Below are positions 15,955-24,400 of a stretch of 27,038 nucleotides of DNA, piece by piece. Within the stretch, counting starts at the first letter, position 1. Each line of letters begins with the position of its first letter. This stretch comes from a virus. The stretch lies in the IMG/VR virus record IMGVR_UViG_3300046513_000078, positions 1 to 27,038 of that record, one strand, 5' to 3'. Position numbers and translations under genes: made by a program. Under the pieces are notes generated by a model. It saw only the letters and a list, made by a program, of their open reading frames with translations, had not been told where the DNA came from and made no database searches.

Positions 15955-17775
15955 ATGTCCACGATCGCGATCGACGGCTTCTCGGGCATCATCCCGCGCT
16001 CGGGCCCGACGCGGCTGCCCGTCTCCAACGCGCAGCTCGCGCGCAACGTGAAGCTGCAGTCCGGCGAGCTGCGCCCGTGGCAGAAGCCATTGACGGTGTT
16101 CACGCCGGCCAACGCCAACGTCAAGGCGATCTACCAGCACTACAACCCGGACCTGCTGCAGACCCGCTGGCTGACCTGGGCGGGCGACGTGGACGTGGTG
16201 GCCTCGGTGCTCGCGGACAGCGGCGACTGGCGGCTCTACTACACCGGTGAGAACTTCTCGCCGAAGAAGACCAACTGGGCGCTCGCGTCCACCGGGCCGG
16301 GTCCCTATCCGGCTGCCTTCTACGAGATGGGCGTGCCCGCGCCGACCACCGCGCCGACGCTCACGCCCAGCGCCACGGCCGCGCCCGCTGACACGCGCTC
16401 CTACGTCTATACGTACGTCTCGCAGTTCGGCACCATCTTCGAGGAGTCGGCCCCGAGTCCCGCGGCGCTGGTGACCGTCTCGAGCTCGGGAGCCACCGTC
16501 ACGGTGGCCGGGTTCGCTGCGCCGCCGGCGGGCTTCTACAACTGGAAGTTCATCAACATCTACCGCACGGTCACGGGCGCGACCACGGTGGCGTTCCAGT
16601 TCGTCAAGCAGATCACGATCGGCACGGCGTCGTTCGTCGACAACCTCATCACCACGCAGCTCGGGCAGACGCTCGAGTCGACCTTCTTCACCCCGCCGCC
16701 CGCGGATCTGCAGGGCCTGACCGAGATGTCCAACGGCATGCTCGCGGGCTTCACCGGCAACCAGATCTGGTTCTGTGAGCCCTACAAGCCGCACGCGTGG
16801 CCGGTCAGCTACATGCAGACCACCGAGTATCCGATCGTGGGGATCGGCACCTTCGGCACCACGCTGTTCGTCGGTACCGAGGCGAACCCGTACCTGCTCT
16901 CCGGCCAGTCGCCCGCGGCGATGTCACAGGAGAAGCTGCCGATCCTGCAGCCGTGCACCTCGAAGCGCTCGATCGTGTCTGATCAATGGGGTGTGATGTA
17001 CGCGAGCCCGAACGGGCTGGTGGCAATCGGCCCCGGCGCGCAGGACAACGTCACCCAGCCGCTCTACACCCGCGACGAGTGGCAGGTGCAGAACCCGAGC
17101 TCGATCATCGGCCTGCTGTACAACAATATGTACATCGGCTTCTTCAACAACGGCAGCGGGCCGACCTCGGCGTTCGTGTTCTCGCGCGCCGATACGCCGC
17201 CGCTCGCGACCTTCGACTTCCCGGCCACCTGCACCTACGTCGACCGGCGCAACAGCAACATCTTCGCGGTCAACGCCGACGACAACAAGATCTACCAGCT
17301 CGACGCGGATACGCATAACGCGACCATCTACCAGTGGCGCTCGCGGATCTTCCAGATGACCGAGCCGACCAACTTCGGCGCGCTCAAGGTGAGGGCCGAC
17401 TACAGCTATATCGCGGGCGGCGACGCCTTCAACGAGCAGATCCAGCGCGACCTCGCGGCCAACGCGACGACCTTCGCCGCGGCGGTGGCGGGCAACCGCT
17501 CGCTCGGCGGCTGTCCAAATGACCCACTGGTGGATGGCTTGATCCTCAACGGCAGCAACCTGATCCCGATCGTGGAGCCGGAGGACGTGCGCAACATCCA
17601 GGTCACGCTCTTTGCCGATGGTGTGCATGTATTCGAAACCGGTATGCGCTCGGATGAGCCCGTGCGGCTGCCCTCGACGTTCAAGGCGACCGACTGGGAA
17701 GTCCTCATCACCGGCAACGCGCCGGTGCGCCGCGTCACGCTCGCCACCACCATCGCTGAGCTGAGGCAGACGTGA
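15955..17775 (+). CDS. tail nozzle-like protein (tubular tail B or gp10-like)
   Basis: A 606-residue, mainly beta protein with no membrane segment. It begins GFSGIIPRSGPTRLPVSNAQ then ARNVKLQSGELRPWQKP, a start typical of podoviral tail stabilisation or nozzle proteins. Repeated short beta units with SNGMLAGFTGNQIWFCEPY, GTTLFVGTEANPYLLSG and WGVMYASPNGLVAIGPG look like blades of a beta-propeller, as in T7 gp12 and P22 gp10 relatives. It would close the channel below the adaptors. It lies after the lysis genes rather than with the other tail genes, so the lysis cassette interrupts the tail module. The end overlaps the next gene by GTGA. Confidence 0.75.
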   Translation: MSTIAIDGFSGIIPRSGPTRLPVSNAQLARNVKLQSGELRPWQKPLTVFTPANANVKAIYQHYNPDLLQTRWLTWAGDVDVVASVLADSGDWRLYYTGENFSPKKTNWALASTGPGPYPAAFYEMGVPAPTTAPTLTPSATAAPADTRSYVYTYVSQFGTIFEESAPSPAALVTVSSSGATVTVAGFAAPPAGFYNWKFINIYRTVTGATTVAFQFVKQITIGTASFVDNLITTQLGQTLESTFFTPPPADLQGLTEMSNGMLAGFTGNQIWFCEPYKPHAWPVSYMQTTEYPIVGIGTFGTTLFVGTEANPYLLSGQSPAAMSQEKLPILQPCTSKRSIVSDQWGVMYASPNGLVAIGPGAQDNVTQPLYTRDEWQVQNPSSIIGLLYNNMYIGFFNNGSGPTSAFVFSRADTPPLATFDFPATCTYVDRRNSNIFAVNADDNKIYQLDADTHNATIYQWRSRIFQMTEPTNFGALKVRADYSYIAGGDAFNEQIQRDLAANATTFAAAVAGNRSLGGCPNDPLVDGLILNGSNLIPIVEPEDVRNIQVTLFADGVHVFETGMRSDEPVRLPSTFKATDWEVLITGNAPVRRVTLATTIAELRQT

Positions 17776-17987
17776 GCGCGCTCAGGAAGCCTCCGATCCC
17801 CAGCACGATGCGGCTCGACTCGGGGCTCGCGCAGATCGTCAACGCGCTCAAGGAAAACGTCGAGCTGATGACCGGCGCGCGCCGTGGCACGGTGACGCTC
17901 ACCCAGCTGCCGGCGAACGCCAGCACAGCGCAAATCATCGGGGCCCTGAACGCGATCATCCAACGCCTTAACGCGGCCGGGGAATGA
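17772..17987 (+). CDS. small hypothetical protein, tail-associated
   Basis: A 71-residue protein starting with a GTG that overlaps the nozzle-gene stop (GTGA). It reads IVNALKENVELMTGARRGTV then TAQIIGALNAIIQRLNAAGE, two helices around a short beta or loop segment. Such a short helical protein following the nozzle gene may be a tail-needle or fibre-linker component, but nothing specific is recognised. Translational coupling suggests a fixed ratio to the nozzle protein. Confidence 0.65.
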   Translation: MSALRKPPIPSTMRLDSGLAQIVNALKENVELMTGARRGTVTLTQLPANASTAQIIGALNAIIQRLNAAGE

Positions 17988-18009
17988 CTGTGCATGTGAG
18001 CCCGTTGGT

Positions 18010-18023
18010 GCTAAAAGGTTAGC
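18010..18023 (+). promoter_or_regulatory. hairpin holding the GNAT ribosome site in its loop
   Basis: GCTAA at 18010-18014 and TTAGC at 18019-18023 form an inverted repeat around AAGG. The loop is part of AAAAGG, the likely Shine-Dalgarno for the ATG at 18029. The right arm is also a GTTAGC motif (18018-18023). The element could modulate translation or be a protein-binding site. Confidence 0.4.
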
Positions 18024-18028
18024 TAGTT

Positions 18029-18445
18029 ATGGCACTCGAATTTATCTACGGCGAAGACGAGCGGGTGGTGCGATGGGCGGAAGCGCGCATCGGCGCGACA
18101 TTCCCGAAGTCGATCGCAATTGGTGTGGAACGCGACAGCAAGTTGATCGCGGCGGTGGTCTACGACCGCTACTCAGGTAACGACATCTGCATGCATGTGG
18201 CCGCTGAGCCGGGTGCGCGCTGGGCCACCAAGGAGGCGATGTTCCGGTTCTTCGCCTACCCGTTCCTGCAGCTGGGGTGCAGCCGAGTAACCGGGCTGGT
18301 GGGCGCTGAGAACGCCGCCGCCCGCAAGTTCGATGAGCACGTGGGGTTTGTCAACGAGGGGACGATGCGCCGCGGCATGGCTGACGGCACCGACCTGATT
18401 GTCTACGGAATGTTGCGCGACGAATGTCGATGGATTAAGCCATGA
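18029..18445 (+). CDS. GNAT-family acetyltransferase
   Basis: A 138-residue protein with the layout of a GCN5-related N-acetyltransferase: a beta strand IAIGVERDSKLIAAVVYDRY, a central helix EAMFRFFAYPFLQLGCSRVT and a closing VGAENAAARKFDEHVGFVNE then GTMRR, typical of the RimJ-like subgroup in which the final Gly-Phe pair leads into the last strands. It would transfer acetyl from acetyl-CoA to an amine, in the cytoplasm. It sits in the structural cluster between the tail nozzle and internal virion genes, so the target may be a virion protein or a host protein altered late in infection. The substrate cannot be read from the sequence. Confidence 0.75.
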   Translation: MALEFIYGEDERVVRWAEARIGATFPKSIAIGVERDSKLIAAVVYDRYSGNDICMHVAAEPGARWATKEAMFRFFAYPFLQLGCSRVTGLVGAENAAARKFDEHVGFVNEGTMRRGMADGTDLIVYGMLRDECRWIKP

Positions 18446-19974
18446 ACCTGCTACGCACACTCGCTAAGGCCAAGTATGGCGTATGGGCCCACCCGCATGG
18501 TAAGAGCGGCGGCGGTGGGGACGTGCCTGCGCCGCCCCCGGCTGACCCGTCGATCGCCGCCGCGCAGAGCGGGATCAACAAGCTCTCGTCGGAGCAGATC
18601 CAAGCCTACCTTACGCAGTACGGGCCGCAGATCCAGCAGGCGATCGCCGCGCAGAATTCGAACGTCGCGAACCAGTCGGGCCAGATGCAGCATCAGGCCG
18701 ACGTCTTCCAGCAGCAACAGCAGGGCCTCTATGGTCAGGCCGCGCAGTATCAGGCCCAGCAGCAGGCACTCAACCAGCAGGCGACGAACTACCAGGGTAT
18801 CGGCAACGACTATCGCGACCAGCAGGCCGCGATGATGCAGGCCGCCCAGCAGTATCAGACGCAGGCCCAGCAGTATCAGCAGATGCAACAGCAGTTCAAC
18901 GCGAACGGCCAGAAGTACAGCGACGCCTATAACCAGACGTTCCTGCCCTCACTGCAGAACATGCAGAAGGCGGCCGACGCCTACAACACCGACGCCAACT
19001 TCGAACAGCAGGCGCAGCTTGCTATCGGCGACGTCAATAACACATTCAACGCGCAGGCCCAAGCGCAGAAGATGCAGATGCAGGCCGCCGGCGTGAACCC
19101 GGCCTCCGGCGCGTTCCAAGGCATGTGGAACGCCAACGGCATCAATCAGGCCGCACAGCAGGCAGCCGCCGCGACCCGCGCGCGCGTGGCCGCGCAGCAG
19201 CTTGGCTGGAACATGCAGACGCAGGCGCAGCAGCTGGGCTCGGTGCTCCCGGGCTACGGCACGCAGCAACAGCAGCTCGGCCTCGGCGCCGGTCAGCTCG
19301 GCCTCGGCTCGCAGCAGCTTGGCCAGTCGCAGCAGCAGCTCGGCATGGGCATGGGTCAGCTCGGCTTGGGCGCGGATCAGCTCGGCCTCTCCTCGCAGCA
19401 GCTCGGCCAGAGCGCGGCGAACCTCGGCCTGGGCGCCACGCAGCTGGGGCTGAACGCCGGCAATCAGGCGGTCAACACGAACAGCCAGATCATCAACGCG
19501 GGTCAGCTGGGCGTGAACAACCAGATCAACGCGAGTGGAGCCAACAACGCCGCCTACTCAACCGCCGGCGGCATGCAGTATCAGGCGGGCCAGCTTGGCC
19601 TCGGCTCGTACGGCACGCAGATGCAGGGCTACGGCCAGCAGCTCAACGCGCAGCAGCAGCTCAACCAACAAGAGTCCTCGGGGCTCGGCGGGATGCTCGG
19701 TGGCATCGGCGGGATCATGGGCAGCATGGGCGGCGGTGGAGGCGGTGGCGGTGGCGGCGGTAGCACCTTCGGCAACATCGGCAGCGGTGCGATGTCGGGT
19801 GCTTCGATCGGCTCGGCGTTTGGCCCGTGGGGTGCGGCGATCGGCGCGGTGGGGGGTGGCCTGCTCGGCGCGTTCGGTGGTGGGGGTGGTGGCGGAGGCG
19901 GCGGCGGAGCTGGCGCGGCGAGCGCGGCGAATAACTGGGGGGTCGGCAGCAACTCCTATGGCTTCACGATGTAA
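18442..19974 (+). CDS. Gln/Gly-rich internal virion (ejection) protein candidate
   Basis: A 510-residue protein overlapping the GNAT gene by ATGA. Residues about 45-220 are Gln-rich helix (QQQQQGLYGQAAQYQAQQQA). Residues 276-338 are nine tandem heptapeptides (for example QQQLGLG, AGQLGLG, SQQLGQS), fading into three looser ones. The C-terminal 100 residues carry two Gly tracts around a small-residue hydrophobic stretch (SIGSAFGPWGAAIGAVGGGL) resembling a membrane-inserting helix pair. Together with the next two genes it forms a three-protein set in the place of P22 gp7/gp20/gp16 or T7 gp14/gp15/gp16, which are ejected to form a DNA conduit across the envelope. The call rests on position and composition. 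Confidence 0.65.
   Translation: MNLLRTLAKAKYGVWAHPHGKSGGGGDVPAPPPADPSIAAAQSGINKLSSEQIQAYLTQYGPQIQQAIAAQNSNVANQSGQMQHQADVFQQQQQGLYGQAAQYQAQQQALNQQATNYQGIGNDYRDQQAAMMQAAQQYQTQAQQYQQMQQQFNANGQKYSDAYNQTFLPSLQNMQKAADAYNTDANFEQQAQLAIGDVNNTFNAQAQAQKMQMQAAGVNPASGAFQGMWNANGINQAAQQAAAATRARVAAQQLGWNMQTQAQQLGSVLPGYGTQQQQLGLGAGQLGLGSQQLGQSQQQLGMGMGQLGLGADQLGLSSQQLGQSAANLGLGATQLGLNAGNQAVNTNSQIINAGQLGVNNQINASGANNAAYSTAGGMQYQAGQLGLGSYGTQMQGYGQQLNAQQQLNQQESSGLGGMLGGIGGIMGSMGGGGGGGGGGGSTFGNIGSGAMSGASIGSAFGPWGAAIGAVGGGLLGAFGGGGGGGGGGGAGAASAANNWGVGSNSYGFTM
19267..19455 (+). repeat. nine tandem 21-base units (heptapeptide repeat)
   Basis: Nine in-frame 21-base units encode heptapeptides of the form x-x-Q-L-G-x-x at residues 276-338 of the internal virion protein. 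The seven-residue period is strict, while the DNA units vary, so the repeat appears to be kept by selection on the protein rather than by fresh duplication. Confidence 0.75.
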
Positions 19975-19986
19975 GCGAGGAATGAG

Positions 19987-21420
19987 ATGACGATCAACTG
20001 GTATATCGCGGGTGGGCAGGCCATGAAGTCGGGCCTCGACACGTATCGTGGCCTCGCCGACACCAAGCAGACGCAGCTGAAGAATCAGGCGATGGCGCTT
20101 GATATCGATAATCAGCGTGGGCTGCAGCAGGACCTCTCGACGCTCGACCCCAACTCGCCCTCGTATAACCAAGATGTGCAGGCGGCGATGGCTCGGCGCG
20201 GCCAGCCGCTGCAGTCGGCCCAGTACGGCAACGCGTCCGCGCAGGGCGAAGGACTGCGGCTGAAGAATACGCAGCAGAAAAGCATCATGGACGTCGGCCG
20301 TGAGGCGCACGACTTTTACAACGGCGTCACCGGCATGGTGGGCAAGGGTGACATCGCGGGCGGCGCCAAGAGCATCGCGGACAAGGCGCGTGAGTTGAAT
20401 ATGCCGGTGTCGTTTGATGCGACCGGCACCAAGATGTCGGTCGTCGGACCGGACGGCAAGCCCAGCGGGCAGACCTATGACCTGACCGACCCGCACGTGC
20501 AGTACGCGGCAGCGGGCTTCCTGCAGAACGGCATCATCAAGACCCGGCTGCTGCAGGCCGATCCGACCATGTATCCGCAGATGCAGAACGCCGACTCGCA
20601 GCAGACGAGCGCGAACGCGTCGATGACGAACGCGATCGTGAACAAGGATCAGTCGCCCTCCGTGATTCGGAAGAACAACGCCTCGGCCAATGCCTCCGAC
20701 GCGGATGCCTCGCTCGCGCCGGCGAAGGCGAACTATTACAACTCGCAGGCTGGCGAGGCCGGTGCGCGTAGCGGGCTCTACCGCAGTCAGGCGACCGGCG
20801 TGGACAACAGCAACACAGCCGAGTCCAACTACCAGACCGCGCTGCGTGCTTACCAGACGAACATGCAGAACCCGAACTACCCGGGCTCGCCCCAGCAGGC
20901 GAACGATGAGCGCGTGCTTACTGCGCTCTCGCCGAAGTCGGGCGCCGGATATCTGTCCAGCCAGCTGAAGAACGACGCCACCAACGACACGCGCCGTGAC
21001 ACCGCGCAGACCGGCGCGGACGCGCGCCGCGACGTCGCGCGCATGAGAGCCGCGGGCGGCGCCCTCGGCGGTGCGAACTTCAAGGAGTCGGCGACGACCC
21101 CCGGCCTGTGGGTGGATGCGAAGAACCCCGGCCGCTCGATGCAGTTCAACGTCAAGACCGGCGCGCTCGAAAAGATCAACGGCGCGGTGCCCCCGGGCGG
21201 CGACGCATCCCCTGGCGGGGTGCAGGTCTCGAAGGGCAAGGACGGCCGCACGGGCTACCGCGGCGCGGACAACCGGTGGTACGGCAGCGAGCGTGAAGCG
21301 ATGGCCACCTTTGTGCCGATCAGTAACGACGGCGCGCAACCGGTGCAGCCGCCGCTGGGTCCCAACGGCCAGATCCCTGCTGGACCACAGACCGCAGCAA
21401 TCCCCGGTCTCCCGCAATAA
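19987..21420 (+). CDS. second internal virion (ejection) protein candidate
   Basis: A 477-residue soluble, mainly helical protein with GAGG at 19977-19980, six bases before its ATG. It begins INWYIAGGQAMKSGLDTYRG and is rich in Ala, Gln, Asn and Asp, with long polar helices (SADADASL-type stretches, then ARRDVARMRAAGGALGGANF). The C-terminal 110 residues contain a compact unit (TTPGLWVDAKNPGRSMQFNV, then NRWYGSEREAMATF) and a Pro-rich tail. Small polar repetitive proteins of this size directly upstream of a giant polyvalent gene are usually internal virion proteins released with the DNA. No enzyme motif was found. Confidence 0.6.
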   Translation: MTINWYIAGGQAMKSGLDTYRGLADTKQTQLKNQAMALDIDNQRGLQQDLSTLDPNSPSYNQDVQAAMARRGQPLQSAQYGNASAQGEGLRLKNTQQKSIMDVGREAHDFYNGVTGMVGKGDIAGGAKSIADKARELNMPVSFDATGTKMSVVGPDGKPSGQTYDLTDPHVQYAAAGFLQNGIIKTRLLQADPTMYPQMQNADSQQTSANASMTNAIVNKDQSPSVIRKNNASANASDADASLAPAKANYYNSQAGEAGARSGLYRSQATGVDNSNTAESNYQTALRAYQTNMQNPNYPGSPQQANDERVLTALSPKSGAGYLSSQLKNDATNDTRRDTAQTGADARRDVARMRAAGGALGGANFKESATTPGLWVDAKNPGRSMQFNVKTGALEKINGAVPPGGDASPGGVQVSKGKDGRTGYRGADNRWYGSEREAMATFVPISNDGAQPVQPPLGPNGQIPAGPQTAAIPGLPQ

Positions 21421-21429
21421 AGGACACTC

Positions 21430-24400
21430 ATGGCAGCTCTCGAAGGCTTCGAGCCGGTCGGCGGCGACCTGCATCACGACACCCAGCAGGATTCTTCCGG
21501 CGGGGTGCTGCACGACTTCGAGCCGGTTGACGGAACGCCTGAGCCGCATGGGAAGCAGGGCGCGCTGCGCCGCCTCGGCGATGTGGGTGTCGCCGGGCTT
21601 CAGGGTCTCGCAGGTGCCGCGCAGGCGGGCAAGGGTCTCGCGAGCCTCGCCTCGGGCAACACGTCGAACGCTGCGATCGAGGACTATCGCCGGCACGTGA
21701 CCGACGGCGCCGCGCCGTATCTCGTGGATCAGGGCGCTCCGAAGCAGGCGCTCACCGGCGCGCAGGTTCAGGCGGATCTCGCCAAGGGCTACTCGGACAG
21801 GCAGCAGGCCGCCAACCGGGCGGTCGAGGAAGCGCAGGGCTTCGGGGACACCGCAGCCGCGGTGATGCACAACCCGTCCGTCGCTGTGATGGAAGCGGTC
21901 AAGGCGGCGCCGTCGCTCGCGGCTGGTATTGCTGCAGGCCCCGCCGCGCCGGTCGTCTTCGGTGCGCAGGCTGCTGGCACGTCCGCGCAGAACGTGCTTG
22001 ACAAGGACCCCAACAACACCGCCGGTGCCTACAAGGCAGCAGCGATCGCCGCGCCGGTCGCAGCAGCGACGACGTATCTCGGCGGCAAGTACCTCACACC
22101 TTACGCAGAAGGCGTCGGCGCCAAGTTCGCCGGTGACTTCGTCGGCCGCGCGGCCGGGGTGGTGGTCGACCAGGGCACGCAGAACGCGGCAATGGGCGCG
22201 GGCTCGCGCATCGGTGAGAACGTCGGTAACGGTGAGCCGTGGTCGAAGGATGTCGCTTCGCACATCGCGGGTGACTTCGCGGTGGGTGCGCTCGGTGGCG
22301 TCATGCTGCGCCCGTTCATGGGTGGCAAGTCGGCGCTCAAGGGCGCGAATGAGGGCAAGGACACGGGCAAGCCTGCCGACGCGGCCGGCGAGGCAGTGGC
22401 CGACCCGTCCCTCGGCCAGCAGGGTGAGCTGTTCACGACCAACCCCTACAACGTGGGTGGACATGTCGACGCCGCCATGCAGGGGCACGACACCACGATC
22501 GATGCAGGCCCGCAGGGCGACCTGTTCGACAACCAGCAGGGCACGACGGTCCCGCCGAACCCGACGGAAGCGATCCGCATGGGCGCGAACCGCGGCCCGC
22601 AGGAAGTGATCGACCAGACCACCGGGGTCACCCGCGCGCCCGCCACCACGAAGGAGAACGTCGAGGCCGCGTTCGGTGCCGAGACGCCCTTCATGGGCCA
22701 TGAAGCGGCCACCCAGCTCGAGACCCAGCCGATTACGCAGGGCGAGCTGTTCGATTCGCGCGAGCAGCCGCATCTGCAGGCCGCCGGGCGCATTCAGGAC
22801 CAGCAGGCCGCCGCGCAGGCCGCCCAGCAGCAGGCCGCCGCGGTGAGCCGCGAGCAGGCGGTGAACAGTCTCGTCTCGAAGCTTGGCCCGCGCGCCGACA
22901 TCGTGCACGAGCAGCTCGGCCAGACGGTGGCCGGCGCGCACCGCTTCAATGGCCAGGACCACGGCAGCACGCCGGACTTCACGAAGGCGGTGGATAAGCT
23001 GATCGAGGCGGAGGCGAAGAAGTCGCCGGTGCAGCACGACGCTGAGCAGCTGCTGTCGGACGCGTGGCGCGAGGACCGTGTCAGCTCCCCCGACAATCGG
23101 CCGGAGAATGGCCCGGGTCCGTACCCGACCATGAAGGACATCGACAAGCTGGTGAAGCTGACCGGCATCAATGAGGCGCCGAACCTCGCTCAAGCCGCGG
23201 CGAAGATCGACCTCGCGATCAAGAAGCTGGGTTTCTCGAAAGCCCAAACCTCGCTCGACAAGGTCAACATCCTGACCGCGTGGCGCAACAAAATCCTCGG
23301 TGGAGATCCCAATGCCCAAACTGTCAAATCTGAAGCAGCCCCCGGTGCCGAAAGTCTCGGCGCCGAGCAAAGTGTCAATGGGCAAGACCAGCGTAGCGTC
23401 GGTCAAGTCGCCGAGCGTGGCGCCGCTGAAGTCCAGCCCGCCGCCGAAGGCAGCCGCCCCGCAGAAGGGGCCCAAGCCGTCCAAACCGCCGAAGTTCCAA
23501 AATCCCAACCGGGCGATGTACGCGCAGGACCTGCCGAAGCCGCCCAAGGGGTAGCCGCACCCGCCGCCAAGGAAGGCGGCAGCATCAAACTTAACCGGAG
23601 AATGACCCGTGGACGACTTGAAGGACAAGTGCAAACCCCTGCCGGGGACGTCGCTAATCGACCCGAACGCGTGGGACCCGATGCAGTTCGACCAGCAGGT
23701 GAGCTGCGACAACCGGTGCACGAGCAAGCAGGAGCCGCACGAGACGGCAGCGTACGAAGCGAGGGAGCAGCGGATATCGGAGCACCTCGGGATGCCGCTG
23801 TATCTGGTCGGGACGATGGGGCTGGCCGGACCGCGGAAGCTGGTGGGCGGGAAGAAGTAACCCAGCCGCGCGCCTACGACCCGAACTACGAGCCGCCGCT
23901 GCGCGTTCAGGGCCCGAACAAATACTCGTTCCCCTCGGACCGCGCGGTGGTGCGCATCCGTCAGAACTTCGACGCCACGGACGTCGTGCCGGTTGCAATC
24001 GGTGGCGACGAGCACGTTAACTTCGGCAAGGACGCGCCGGACGGACGCTTCTACATCAAGGGCGCCGACAAGAACGTGATGTTCGACGGTAAGGGCGAGT
24101 GGAGCACGTTCCAAGGCCAGCGCGGCAAGTACGACCCGGCCCGCTATGAGACCGAGGTCGCGCGTGTGCTGAGTGAGCTGGGCGCCAAGCCCAACCCGGA
24201 CCTGAAGGCCACGCAGAAGGAATACAACGAGCGCGCCGCAGCGCGTGCGCGCGGTGAAGACGTGCGCGAGCCCGAGGAGCAGCCGGCGGCCCCGGCCAAG
24301 CCCGACGGGTCGGCGGCGAAGAACGAAGCCCGTGACAACCTGTGGCGCGAGGCGCTGAAGGGTTCGAAGAAGGCCGAGCGGGATTTCGAGATCCTGCAGG

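Noticed and set aside
21071-22609. + strand alternative frames (21071-21700 and 21929-22609) overlapping the ejection and giant genes
   Set aside because: Arg/Ser/Pro-rich, one straddles a gene boundary, no ribosome sites, and codon bias stays with the main frames, unlike the three accepted nested genes.
23312-23860. Splitting of the giant ORF into separate genes, or a sequencing frameshift, as explanation of the codon-bias switch
   Set aside because: The giant frame has no stop here and the downstream part has no start codon near 23860. A frameshift error would need two compensating errors and would not create start codons with ribosome sites and stops for two ORFs, nor the third case at 25643. 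It cannot be fully excluded without read data.
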